64,000 bases of DNA. Source: Arenibacter algicola. Lineage in GTDB: Bacteria; Bacteroidota; Bacteroidia; Flavobacteriales; Flavobacteriaceae. The first letter of the stretch is position 1, and every line of letters begins with the position of its first letter. The notes under the pieces are model-generated. The model saw only the letters and a program-made list of their open reading frames with translations, had not been told where the DNA came from and searched no databases. Positions 34,130 to 43,197 of this stretch are shown in pieces. Position numbers and translations under genes: made by a program. The DNA lies in assembly GCF_000733925.1 (NCBI RefSeq), contig NZ_JPOO01000003.1:1054001-1118000 (forward strand), in the 5' to 3' direction.

Positions 34130-35467
34130 TTAAAAATTTTCATCTTCCATATACTTTTGAATTTTTCTTTCTTCCCAATTTTTCCCCAATAGCGGATTAT
34201 AACCAAAAACCTCCATCCCATGGATAGCCACACCAAACCCCCATCCAACGGCTGGAAAAATCACCCAGGGAAAACTTGTAGTGTTATAATTAATTATAGC
34301 CAAGACCGGCAGCACTACACAATAGGATATCAGATTGCCATAAAACCCCTTTATGGCCTCTACCCGTTCTTTTGCCTTTTGATAGCGTTTTTCCTCCAAA
34401 AATGTTTCAGTTGTTTCCCTAAACCCTATCCCTTCCATAAGCATCGGGAGCTTGACCGTAAATTCCGAAACAGATTTTCCAATCTGAACTTCCCTACTGG
34501 ATAACATTTGATAACGTTCCTGTATATTCCTGAGCCCAACTCCACTACTTTTTCTAATGACCTGCTTCTCTTGTAAATTATTCGACACACAAAGCATACC
34601 TCCCTCCTCATATACACGTATCCTCAAAGGTCTTACGGCCGTTACCACATTGTGCTTAACCGCATTTTCCAATAGGAGCTGCAGGGACAAGGGAACTATT
34701 TTTGCTTCGGCAATACTACATTTCACAGGGATATCGAAAACTATGCTATCCTCAAATCTCATTTTCAACAACCTCACATAAGTCTCCGCAAAGGCGAGCT
34801 CCTCATCCACAGTTACCAAGTCTTTGTTCTTCTGCTCCAAGACATAGCGATATACTTTTGAAAGGGAAGTGGTGAATTTTTGTGCCTGTTGGGGATCCTC
34901 CTCAATTAAACTGGTAAGCACGTTTAAACTATTAAACAGGAAATGCGGATCCAATTGATTCTTAAGGGCGTCAAATTTGGCAGAGGCAGTACCTGCAATT
35001 ATTTTCTGCTCTTTCACCTTGTTCTCCTGCCTATGCTTAAAGTACCAGGCCAAATAAAATATTGCAGAAATTAAAATCGCCAACAAAAGAGAGACTTTGT
35101 AGTGCCCCAATGTCTCATTAGCCAAAAAATCCATGAAGGACATATTACCAATCCCTACATTGAGAATTAAACGCGAAACGAATATGCCTACCAAAGAGAG
35201 GATTATATTTCCAGAGATCCCAATCAACAAACGTTTCCGGGTGTAAATCTGTTGCTCATATTTAACCATAAGGAATTGAATCCAATATGCATTCACCATA
35301 TAAAGGATAACAGCAAAAATCATATTGGCATAGTACTCCTGAAAAGCCCTGCGAAAAGTAAAGCCTCCATCAAATTCCCCCATAAAAAGGAAAACAGCTA
35401 GAAAAACAAAGTACAACAAGGTCCCTATAAACAGAGCATTTCCTAAATGTTTAATAAATCGTATCAT
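34130..35467 (-). CDS. LytS-like sensor histidine kinase fused to a 2TM domain
   Basis: The 445-residue protein has four transmembrane helices (about residues 12-32, 45-66, 80-103 and 125-147), a His-kinase domain with the acceptor motif 'LDPHFLFNSLN' near 190-200 and an N box 'LLLENAVKHN' near 268, and a G box 'GVGLRNIQERY' near 318. A complete 2TM domain follows from about residue 355, ending 'KNWEERKIQKYMEDENF'. The fusion puts the kinase and a 2TM module in one chain, and three free 2TM genes plus the LytTR regulator follow. Confidence 0.92.
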   Translation of the reverse strand: MIRFIKHLGNALFIGTLLYFVFLAVFLFMGEFDGGFTFRRAFQEYYANMIFAVILYMVNAYWIQFLMVKYEQQIYTRKRLLIGISGNIILSLVGIFVSRLILNVGIGNMSFMDFLANETLGHYKVSLLLAILISAIFYLAWYFKHRQENKVKEQKIIAGTASAKFDALKNQLDPHFLFNSLNVLTSLIEEDPQQAQKFTTSLSKVYRYVLEQKNKDLVTVDEELAFAETYVRLLKMRFEDSIVFDIPVKCSIAEAKIVPLSLQLLLENAVKHNVVTAVRPLRIRVYEEGGMLCVSNNLQEKQVIRKSSGVGLRNIQERYQMLSSREVQIGKSVSEFTVKLPMLMEGIGFRETTETFLEEKRYQKAKERVEAIKGFYGNLISYCVVLPVLAIINYNTTSFPWVIFPAVGWGFGVAIHGMEVFGYNPLLGKNWEERKIQKYMEDENF

Positions 35468-35473
35468 TCAGCC

Positions 35474-35776
35474 TTATTTGTCACCCATTACTACATAATT
35501 CCGGAAATTCACCTTTCGGCTGTTTGCACAATGGGATGCTGCTGGCTTAAAGTTAGGAAAAAGATTCCACGACGGTTCAAGATCCATTGGAATGTATTGG
35601 ACAACATTTTCAGCACTCACAGACACCTCCATGAATATTGCGGGCATCCACCTATATTCGTTACCGTATTGATTTGCAGTATCAAAAATACAGTTATCTA
35701 CCAATTTACTTTCATCATATGCCGCCGCCAATTCATTGACGACTGTAGCTAGAATTATCAATATGACCTTATGCAT
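35474..35776 (-). CDS. Small exported protein of unknown function upstream of the kinase
   Basis: The 100-residue frame starts with ATG, has a signal-like segment (MHKVILIILATVV...LAAA) and two Cys residues (near 29 and 83) that could form a disulfide outside the cell. It ends six bases before the histidine kinase start, on the same strand, so cotranscription is expected. No family is recognised and the composition is not clearly abnormal; a chance frame cannot be excluded because an unrelated frame of similar length lies on the other strand. Confidence 0.45.
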   Translation of the reverse strand: MHKVILIILATVVNELAAAYDESKLVDNCIFDTANQYGNEYRWMPAIFMEVSVSAENVVQYIPMDLEPSWNLFPNFKPAASHCANSRKVNFRNYVVMGDK

Positions 35777-35894
35777 AGCTCAATTTTATTTAAAATCTTC
35801 ATTGCTCAAATTTGACCTAAATAAAATAGTTGGGAAAATTGGATCTACCGAATTGTAGATTTTACGGGATGGACTGGATAGGAAATAGCCATAA

Positions 35895-36049
35895 ATATAA
35901 AAGAGGACGCACCCCTACGTCCTCTTTTGAAGTTTCAAAAAATAGTTTCGTTTTCGATAACTTATTTTTCAAGTCTTACTTATGAATGTTAAATTTAACA
36001 TTTATTCCCATAGAAAAAGTTTCTTTTTGAAAAAAAATTAACTCAAACC
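35895..36049 (-). ncRNA. Tandem repeat element A, candidate small RNA
   Basis: The unit starts (minus strand) at GGTTTGAGTTAA near 36049, contains a conserved CATAAGTAAGACTTGAAAAA block and ends with a perfect 11-bp hairpin, AAAAGAGGACG/CGTCCTCTTTT with an 8-base loop (35899-35928), followed by TATATTT. This is terminator-like. A second copy with the same hairpin, loop and internal blocks lies 169 bases away. An opposite orientation is possible because the hairpin is symmetric. Confidence 0.55.
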
Positions 36050-36218
36050 GTAAATATGAATTTGCCCGCTATTAGGATTATCACTTACAAGGGAGCAATT
36101 ACTGCCGCAAAATTAGACGTTCTGCCCTCTAACCGATACTTATTGAACGGACAGTAACAAGGCAACACTTACTAGTACAGGTTTGGGGTTTTTATTGCAA
36201 AAAGAGATGGATTTCCTT

Positions 36219-36378
36219 AAAATAAAAAAGAGGACGCACCCCTACGTCCTCTTTTAAAAGTTAAAAAATAGGCTTTTTACCAAATAACTTATTTTTTAAG
36301 TCTTACTTATGAATAATAAATTTAGGGATTATTTTCAAATAAATAACGCTTTTTTCGAAAAAAAATTAACTCAAACCA
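36219..36378 (-). ncRNA. Tandem repeat element B, candidate small RNA
   Basis: Copy B has the identical hairpin and loop (36226-36255) as copy A, and the same CATAAGTAAGACTT and GGTTTGAGTTAATTTTTTTTC blocks; intervening bases differ. Selection on structure and short blocks is implied. Upstream, both copies read TAnGGTTTGAG, which resembles a -7 box with one additional base. Confidence 0.55.
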
Positions 36379-36469
36379 TAATTCCTTCTCAAAATTAATT
36401 CTCCTTAACTCCCCCTCCCTCACTTAAAACATCACTTTAAATTTTATTATATAAGATTTTAAAAATAAA

Positions 36470-37603
36470 CTATTTATCCAAAAAAGTAAACTCTGGCAAC
36501 TTGATTATCTCCCCTCCTTTAAGCGCCGACTCATGAGCCAGGATCCCTACACAGGTAATGTTGGCAGACTGTTTTGCATTGGGGTATGGCGCTTGGTCTT
36601 GAACCAGTGCATTTACAAATTCGTTCACCAAATGCGGATGCGAGCCCCCATGACCAGCGCCCTGGGTAAAGGAAAGGTGTTGATGTTCATCCGAATCGTA
36701 TACTCCTTGGGTCGTAAAATGCTGTATTTCTTTTGGCAATAATTTTGCGAAATCCGGACTTTCTACTTCCTCTGGAATCTCTGGCTCCGGTTTTTTGGCC
36801 GTGTGCACCACCAATGGCTTTCCTTCGATAAGAGGCCACTCTACTGATTTTTTTGAACCATACACTTCAAAACTTTCCCTGTACTGCCTAGCCACATCAA
36901 AAAGTGAACGATACACCTGTGCGCTCAAATCGGAATTCCGAAATTTAATATGTGTGGTCTCCACTGCGAATGGTGAGTTGTAATGAGGTATCAGCTCCTC
37001 CCGTATAGTTCCCGAACCAAAACAGGATACATATTCAGCCTCCCCCCTCGTAAGGGCCAAGACGGGGCCTACACAATGTGTTGCATAGTGCATAGGAGGC
37101 AAACCTGGCCAATAATTGGGCCAACCGTCCATATCCTGCTGGTGGCTTGCTTTTAAAAACTGAACCTTGCCCAGCTCGCCTTTCTCGTACAACTCCTTCA
37201 TATACAGGAACTCCCTCGCATATACAACAGTTTCCATCATCATATAGGTGAGGCCGGTTTCCTGAGTTAGGCGTACGATTTCCTCACATTCTTCAACCGT
37301 AGTCGCCATAGGCACTGTACAGGCCACGTGTTTCCCGGCTTTTAGGGCTTTAATGGACTGAATACCGTGGTCTGGAATAGGCGTGTTGATATGTACTGCG
37401 TCTATTTCCGGGTCCTGCAACAGCTCGTCATATGAAGTATATCTTTTTTTAATGTTGAATGCATCGGCCAACTCCTTTAATTTATCAGGATTCCGTTGTG
37501 AAATTGCTACCAAATTGGCGTTTGGATGCTTTTGGTAGATAGGAATAAATTCGGCTCCAAATCCCAAACCCACTATAGCGATATTTACTTTCTTATTACT
37601 CAT
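36470..37603 (-). CDS. Gfo/Idh/MocA family oxidoreductase
   Basis: The 377-residue protein has an N-terminal Rossmann domain (IVGLGFGAEF near residues 9-18) and the C-terminal alpha-beta domain of sugar dehydrogenases. The usual Glu-Lys-Pro motif is replaced by CTVPM (near residues 94-98), while the His in 'MHYATHCVGP' (near 178) is kept. Some sub-families lack the EKP lysine, so activity may be altered, for example in 3-keto-sugar redox steps. It is the last gene of a four-gene strand module (36.5-42.1 kb) with a TIM-barrel epimerase and the ThuA fusion protein. Confidence 0.9.
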   Translation of the reverse strand: MSNKKVNIAIVGLGFGAEFIPIYQKHPNANLVAISQRNPDKLKELADAFNIKKRYTSYDELLQDPEIDAVHINTPIPDHGIQSIKALKAGKHVACTVPMATTVEECEEIVRLTQETGLTYMMMETVVYAREFLYMKELYEKGELGKVQFLKASHQQDMDGWPNYWPGLPPMHYATHCVGPVLALTRGEAEYVSCFGSGTIREELIPHYNSPFAVETTHIKFRNSDLSAQVYRSLFDVARQYRESFEVYGSKKSVEWPLIEGKPLVVHTAKKPEPEIPEEVESPDFAKLLPKEIQHFTTQGVYDSDEHQHLSFTQGAGHGGSHPHLVNEFVNALVQDQAPYPNAKQSANITCVGILAHESALKGGEIIKLPEFTFLDK

Positions 37604-37614
37604 TTTCTTTATTT

Positions 37615-38472
37615 TTAATTAAATGTCTTTTTCATAAAATCGATTCCTTGTGAAGCAAATTCATCTTGGCTCTTTGCCAAGTTTTTCCAGATACATACTG
37701 CCCCTGCCAACTCTTTGATCTCCGGAGTAAAACTTTCGATGACTATTGCCCCTTTGTAATTTATGGCTTTTAAACCTTCTGCAAAATCGGTCCAAGGGGT
37801 TAGGCCGGTTCCCGGAATACCCCTATGGTTCTCCGAAACCTGCACATGTAGCAACTTATCCCCTACCGTCCTTATGGCTTGGGCGATGTTACTTTCCTCA
37901 ATGGTCATATGAAAACCATCAAGCAATACTTTAGCATTACCATGGTTAACATCTCCAATAAAACGCATTACATCCTCGGCAGTATTGATTAAGTCCGACT
38001 CAAAACGATTTAGTGGTTCCAATGCAATGCATAGTCCATGATCCTTGGCCATAGAACAAACCTTGTGTATATTGGTCACCGCCAAATCCCATTCCTTTTG
38101 CCTTTCTTCCTTAGGCAACATTCGTGCTTTACCCACAGCTGCATACATGGGTCCAGCCAAAAAATCCACTCCCCACAGATTACAAAGTTCAAAGCATTTT
38201 TCAATGTAGTCAAAGCAATTTTGATGTACAGCGGCATCCTTATGGGTCAGATCCTTTGTAGGACCAAAAGCGCCACAAACAACGGCCTGTAATCCGTTAT
38301 CTTTTAGCGCATTCTTTATCACCTCTCCATTGATCAATTCTGGGTCTTCCACAGGAATTTCCACCAAATCATACCCCATCCCTTTAATTTTAGGGAACAG
38401 GGAAATGGATTGGGTATTGAACGGTGACTCCCAAAGCCAGGTACTTACCCCGTATTTTATGTTATTTGTCAT
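37615..38472 (-). CDS. Sugar phosphate isomerase/epimerase-like TIM barrel
   Basis: The 285-residue protein resembles ketose 3-epimerases: 'ALEPLNRFESD' near residue 151 (metal-ligand Glu), 'LLDGFHMTIEE' near 184 (Asp ligand), 'HVQVSENHRGIPGTG' near 209 and 'VIESFTPE' near 242 (Glu ligand). The order of Glu/Asp/His/Glu fits the metal site of D-tagatose 3-epimerase. It lies 12 bases from the oxidoreductase start and should act on a ketose in the cytosol; the signal-less N terminus agrees. Confidence 0.88.
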   Translation of the reverse strand: MTNNIKYGVSTWLWESPFNTQSISLFPKIKGMGYDLVEIPVEDPELINGEVIKNALKDNGLQAVVCGAFGPTKDLTHKDAAVHQNCFDYIEKCFELCNLWGVDFLAGPMYAAVGKARMLPKEERQKEWDLAVTNIHKVCSMAKDHGLCIALEPLNRFESDLINTAEDVMRFIGDVNHGNAKVLLDGFHMTIEESNIAQAIRTVGDKLLHVQVSENHRGIPGTGLTPWTDFAEGLKAINYKGAIVIESFTPEIKELAGAVCIWKNLAKSQDEFASQGIDFMKKTFN

Positions 38473-38556
38473 GCTTTAATAATTACTATAAATAAGTTAC
38501 AGTTGTATTCTATATTTCAATTCTTTATGTATATAACCAACCGATTGGATCTACCA

Positions 38557-41500
38557 CTACTTTGCCTTTACGACCTTCATTACACCCTGCATAATTCTCC
38601 AATGTCCGGGAAAGGTGCAGATAAAAGGGTAATCTCCTGGTTCTTCGGGAGCTGTAAATTTTAAGACAACCTTTTCTTCAGGGTTAATAATGGCAGTGGC
38701 ATATAGTACTTCAGGCATGTTAGGAACATAATTTTTTTCTGCACCATCGGGATCCATTGCCAATTTATCAGCGGCCATCCCCACCTTTTCCTTTTCGCCT
38801 ATCTTAGTAATGACAAGGTTGTGCTGCATAAAATCTGTGTTCTCAAATACAAGTTCAACAGCTTTTCCTGCTTCCACAACAAACTCTGTGATATCGTATT
38901 TCATCTCATTTTTAATGGTCTTTATATTAATAATTACAGCGCTGGAACCTGTCTCCAAAGTGCTGTCTGCACCCAATTCCACCTCATTGATGTAGGTTTC
39001 GACCAATAGCTGTGCCAAGGATTTATCCGCAAAAACGCTTTTGGTACTTTTGGAGTAGTCCGATTCCACTTCGTATTTCCAATCTCCGGCCAACGAAACG
39101 CTAAATGTACCTACCTTGAGAAACATCTGCTCTTTTTTACCCCAGATGCCGCCTCCTCCGCCAGTATCTTCAACACGGACTGCAATAGAATTGCTCCCTG
39201 CCTTTAGAACACCGGATGGAATTTTATACCCCCTTTCTGCCTGATAATCCTTTTCAATACCCCCCACGAAAATACCATTAACGTAAACCTTGTCCGAATC
39301 GTCAACAGGTCCCAAGGATATGGTACCGGACTTGGCAGCTGCGCTGGACGGAACTTCCACATTTTTACGAAACCAAATAATACCATCCATCTGCAATCCC
39401 GCATCTTCTATAAACTGTGGAAGACGCATGGTTTTCCAATTGGAATCATCCAGGTTTGCCGCTTCTCTTTGACGTTCATTAAACTGTGCCATTTCAAAAT
39501 TGGGATTGGCAGCTAGAAAGGCCGTAATAAATCCCTGATGATGCTTACTTCCCGCTGCATAAAGTGCCATTGCCAACCAATTATCGGCCAATACTTGCTC
39601 GTTGCTGCTCAGCTCGAACAACTTTCGCCCTATTTCTATGTTGGGTTCCCTTTCGGAAAAATATATAAGTGCAGCTAATTGTACTTCCGGATCCTTATCC
39701 TGAAGTATATTGGACTCCAATAAAAGCGCATCTACACTATTGTTTTTCGGCAAGATCTGTATGGCCGCCTTCCTAACCGTTCCTGACGGATGGTTCAAAG
39801 CCCCTTTAACCACTTCTAGTGCTTCCGTATTTGAAGAAACAGCCCCAAGTCCGTCAAGGACCCATAAAGCATGCAGTGCGCCCGGATTAAGTCCCAAAAT
39901 ATCCACTTCGGTATTCTTGACCAATGAAATGAGTTCTGGTACTACATCAGCATCTCCATTTTCAACCAATAACCGCTGGGCGGTCATACGCCAGAACATA
40001 TTGTCATTGGAAAGGGCTTTTACCAAGCCTTTTGAATCCTCCTTATCCAAAGTCATGGATGCCTTATCTTCCATATCTTGGGGCACAATGCGCCAAATAC
40101 GACCCTTGGACTTATCACGTAACGGATTTTCATATGCATTCCCCAGCCCGTTCACAGCATCATACCCACCTCTTTCCACTCTGGGGGTCGGATTGTGCTG
40201 AATAATGAAATTATACCAGTCCAATACCCAAACTGCACCGTCAGGTCCTACCTTGGCCTCAACAGGGGAAACCCATTCATCCGAACTGGCCATCAAATTA
40301 CCACCGTCCTTTTCCAAATACCCAGCGCCATCCTTTTCAATTTTAGCAATATGCACTACCCCTCCCGTTGGTTCGCAGACAAAGGCGTATTTATTCCAAT
40401 ATTCTTTGGGGAATGTCCTAGCCGTATAAAAATGGTGACCCGCGGCCGCTGTAAAGCCCCCAAAAACATCTACCTGTCTTATATTTTGGGTAATGGGCAA
40501 CATGGCATAATGGCCATCAATTTTTGAGCTGCCTTTTAAGGAAACCCCTTTTACATCCTTTAGGTTCTTGTTAGGTATACCCATAAATACACTGTGGGTA
40601 TTGTTCGCTGTGGAAGCAAAAATGGAGTTATCCTCGGTAATCCCCAATCCCCATGTATTGTTGCTGGTATTCGTCAAAAATTCAAAATTGCCAATTTCGC
40701 TATTAAAACGATATATTCCTTGACCAAACTCGAAGTTCTCACCCGCAATACTTCCCTTAAATCCTGAATAACCTACTACACCGTAAATATTGTTGTCAAT
40801 GCCACGCTGAAGGTTGGAAGGCCCGGCGTGGGTATCAAAAACTCCCCATCCATCGATTACAATTTCCTTTACATCTGCCTTGTCATCGCCATCTGTATCC
40901 TTTAAGAATAAGAAATACGGTGCCTGGGAAACCAAAATTCCTCCATTCACAAAAGTAAAACTGGTAGGGATATTTAAATTTTCGGCGAATAGGGTAAATT
41001 TATCCGCCTTTCCATCACCATCGGTGTCTTCGCATATTTTTATCCTGTCGTCTCCTAAGCCTTTATCGTCCCGTACCGTATTGGGATAGTCTACCGTCTC
41101 TATTACCCAGAGCCTACCTTTCTCATCCCAATTCATAGCTATAGGATTAATTATATTGGGTTCCGAAGCAAACAGCTCCAACTTAAACCCAGCTGGAACC
41201 TGAATTAATTTTGCAGATTCTTCCGGCGATAAAGGCAATTGATATTTTGGTGCAGGATCCCTTTTCTCGTAATTGGGAATATTGGCCATTTCCTTATACT
41301 GCAAGGTTGGTATATCTTTAGAAAATGCCTCCCAATTCTTTTTTACCTGGTGGGCTACCGCCCAAAGAATACCTTCTTTGATAAGATTTTGAAACCCTGG
41401 CTTAGTCCACGTTCTTTCATCATGTCCGTAAGCAGTATAGAATACCTTGCCCTTGCCAAATTGCTTTACCCATGTCCATGGCTCATTATGTTCCCCTTCT

Positions 41501-42063
41501 ACCCTTTCCATCAATACGGTGATATCACTGGCCAACTTATCATGCACATAAGTTTCATCCCAAGTGGAAAACTCCTCTAAATTTTGCATTATGGGGTGCG
41601 ACTTATCAATAATTTTGGCCGTAAAGGTATCCGTACCGTGGGTTTTAAATTGCCCCCCTACCAAATCCACATAATCTTCCGACTCATTAAAACAAAAACT
41701 TGCACAATGAATCGGGATAAACGCGTGTCCCTCTGCTACATAATCCAACAAAGCTTTTTCCTGTTCCGGAAACCTACTTTCATGGTTGGCGTAAATAATT
41801 ACCCCATCATAGAGTTCTAGATTTTCAGGATTAAGATCTTTTACCTCTTCAGTATAGGTAATGTTAATTCCACTTTGAGTCAAGGCCGAGGCCAACATGG
41901 GCATATATAGTCTGGAGTTATGGTGTTCCTGTGCGTGCCCAAGGAACAACATCTCAATTCGTCTGGGTTGATCGTCTTTCTTTTTCTTTTCAGAAGGATT
42001 ACAACTTAACAAGGTTGTAAGTACAATTAGCGAACAAAAAAAACGTGCCGTTAAGGTTTTCAT
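38557..42063 (-). CDS. ThuA / propeller dehydrogenase / HEAT / jelly-roll / cupredoxin fusion lipoprotein
   Basis: The 1168-residue protein has a lipobox (LLSCNPS, Cys21) and then: a ThuA-like domain (residues ~35-240, 'GHAQEHHNSRLY', 'HCASFCF'); a beta-propeller of the membrane-bound dehydrogenase type (~280-680, 'MNWDEKGRLWVIETVDYPN', 'CEDTDGDGKADKF'); HEAT-like repeats (~690-850); a carbohydrate-binding-like jelly roll (~880-1010); and a C-terminal cupredoxin (~1055-1168). The type I copper ligands are present: His in FMQHN, Cys, His and Met in CTFPGHWRIM. No CxxCH heme motif is seen, unlike many relatives. Suggested role: an exported sugar oxidase passing electrons to copper. Confidence 0.87.
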   Translation of the reverse strand: MKTLTARFFCSLIVLTTLLSCNPSEKKKKDDQPRRIEMLFLGHAQEHHNSRLYMPMLASALTQSGINITYTEEVKDLNPENLELYDGVIIYANHESRFPEQEKALLDYVAEGHAFIPIHCASFCFNESEDYVDLVGGQFKTHGTDTFTAKIIDKSHPIMQNLEEFSTWDETYVHDKLASDITVLMERVEGEHNEPWTWVKQFGKGKVFYTAYGHDERTWTKPGFQNLIKEGILWAVAHQVKKNWEAFSKDIPTLQYKEMANIPNYEKRDPAPKYQLPLSPEESAKLIQVPAGFKLELFASEPNIINPIAMNWDEKGRLWVIETVDYPNTVRDDKGLGDDRIKICEDTDGDGKADKFTLFAENLNIPTSFTFVNGGILVSQAPYFLFLKDTDGDDKADVKEIVIDGWGVFDTHAGPSNLQRGIDNNIYGVVGYSGFKGSIAGENFEFGQGIYRFNSEIGNFEFLTNTSNNTWGLGITEDNSIFASTANNTHSVFMGIPNKNLKDVKGVSLKGSSKIDGHYAMLPITQNIRQVDVFGGFTAAAGHHFYTARTFPKEYWNKYAFVCEPTGGVVHIAKIEKDGAGYLEKDGGNLMASSDEWVSPVEAKVGPDGAVWVLDWYNFIIQHNPTPRVERGGYDAVNGLGNAYENPLRDKSKGRIWRIVPQDMEDKASMTLDKEDSKGLVKALSNDNMFWRMTAQRLLVENGDADVVPELISLVKNTEVDILGLNPGALHALWVLDGLGAVSSNTEALEVVKGALNHPSGTVRKAAIQILPKNNSVDALLLESNILQDKDPEVQLAALIYFSEREPNIEIGRKLFELSSNEQVLADNWLAMALYAAGSKHHQGFITAFLAANPNFEMAQFNERQREAANLDDSNWKTMRLPQFIEDAGLQMDGIIWFRKNVEVPSSAAAKSGTISLGPVDDSDKVYVNGIFVGGIEKDYQAERGYKIPSGVLKAGSNSIAVRVEDTGGGGGIWGKKEQMFLKVGTFSVSLAGDWKYEVESDYSKSTKSVFADKSLAQLLVETYINEVELGADSTLETGSSAVIINIKTIKNEMKYDITEFVVEAGKAVELVFENTDFMQHNLVITKIGEKEKVGMAADKLAMDPDGAEKNYVPNMPEVLYATAIINPEEKVVLKFTAPEEPGDYPFICTFPGHWRIMQGVMKVVKAK

Positions 42064-42257
42064 GATTAACTTGTATTTATGTTCAACAATTATAACAATT
42101 AATCGAGCACAAAGAATACTATATGTTATCTACAATTAACTGTATTATACCATTAAACAAGTATTTTGTATATATTTATGGACAAATAATTACAGAATAC
42201 TAGAATTACACCTAAGATTGGCCCCTAGCATTTCCGTGTTTAAAACCTTATTCCTCG

Positions 42258-43124
42258 ATGAAATCTGCATTACAAAAATCGCCCATTCCTAAATCCCATG
42301 CCTTTGTTGCCAAATTATTGCGACAGCCCAATTTTGACCCTATTTGGCATTTCCATCCGGAGTATCAACTATTTATGGTGTTAAAAGGTGGCGGCACCAG
42401 ATTTATTGGTGACCACGTAAAGCATTTTAAGGAAGGGGATATTACCTTCACAGGACCCAATTTACCACATATGTGGCGCAGCGATAATGAAGGTTATGCA
42501 GTAGAGGACAGTTTATGGTCCGAAGGTATTGTAGTTTACTTTCATGAAGATTTTATTGGCCAAAGTCTATTACAAAAGGAAGAAATGATTAAACTAAGGC
42601 AATTATTTCATAAGAGTCTACGGGGTCTGGATGTGACTGGAAAAACCGCTAAATCTATCGGCACCATGCTAACCAAGCTAGTGCATCTTGAAGGCATGGA
42701 AAGTGTTCTGGAATTGTTTAAAATCTTAAACTGTATTGCCAACACAACAGAAACTATATCCCTGGCCAGTCCTGGATATACCAACTCCTTAAAGGAAGCG
42801 GATACCGAAAGGATGAACAATGTCCACGCCTACGTAATGAAGAATTTCAAAAGCAAAATAGAATTAAGCACTGTGGCCTCCTTGGCCAACATGACCCCAA
42901 CCTCCTTTAGCAGATACTTTAAGATTCATGCCAACAAAACATTTTCTGAATTTTTAAGCGAAATTAGAATAGGCTATGCCTGCAAACTACTTATCGAAAA
43001 TAAAATGAATATTGGCCAGGCCTGCTACGAGAGTGGCTTTCAAACCCTGTCCAATTTCAACAAGCAGTTCAAGGCAATCACCAAAAGAACCCCCTTGTCC
43101 TATAAAAAGGAGTATAGTGCATAA
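42258..43124 (+). CDS. AraC family transcriptional regulator
   Basis: The 288-residue protein has an N-terminal cupin domain (residues ~30-100, 'HFHPEYQLFMVLKGGGTRFIGD', 'GPNLPHMWRSD') and a C-terminal double helix-turn-helix of the AraC/XylS type (~190-285, 'TVASLANMTPTSFSRYFKIH', 'LLIENKMNIGQACYESGFQTLSNFNKQFK'; spans only). It is divergent from the ThuA fusion gene with a 194-base shared promoter region, so it probably regulates that module in response to a sugar. No clear direct repeats are visible as binding sites. Confidence 0.93.
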   Translation: MKSALQKSPIPKSHAFVAKLLRQPNFDPIWHFHPEYQLFMVLKGGGTRFIGDHVKHFKEGDITFTGPNLPHMWRSDNEGYAVEDSLWSEGIVVYFHEDFIGQSLLQKEEMIKLRQLFHKSLRGLDVTGKTAKSIGTMLTKLVHLEGMESVLELFKILNCIANTTETISLASPGYTNSLKEADTERMNNVHAYVMKNFKSKIELSTVASLANMTPTSFSRYFKIHANKTFSEFLSEIRIGYACKLLIENKMNIGQACYESGFQTLSNFNKQFKAITKRTPLSYKKEYSA

Positions 43125-43169
43125 ACAAACATAGAACTCACAGGCCGGTCATGTTTTTTTGGATAAATA

Positions 43170-43193
43170 ATTACTTTAATTAAAGTAATTTTG
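43170..43193 (+). promoter_or_regulatory. 20-bp perfect palindrome overlapping a -7 box
   Basis: ATTACTTTAATTAAAGTAAT (43170-43189) is a perfect palindrome. TAATTTTG (43186-43193), a TAnnTTTG box, overlaps its right end, and the ATG of the following gene is at 43198, so the transcript would have almost no leader. The layout suggests an operator blocking the -7 region. Confidence 0.5.
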
Positions 43194-43197
43194 CGCT

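Larger units (their letters stand above)
35777..36469. other. Gene-free stretch with two tandem small-RNA-like elements
   Basis: No credible protein-coding frame is present over 693 bases. The stretch contains two ~155-160 bp repeats (35895-36049 and 36219-36378) described separately, with an unrelated 169-base spacer between them that holds nothing I can name. Confidence 0.7.

Noticed and set aside
35447..35752. Plus-strand frame opposite the small exported protein
   Set aside because: It overlaps the kinase start on the other strand, has a low-complexity Cys/His-rich product and no signal or domain.
38557..42063. A cytochrome c heme site in the ThuA fusion protein
   Set aside because: No CxxCH occurs; the Cys residues near HCASFCF belong to the ThuA domain and lack the following His.
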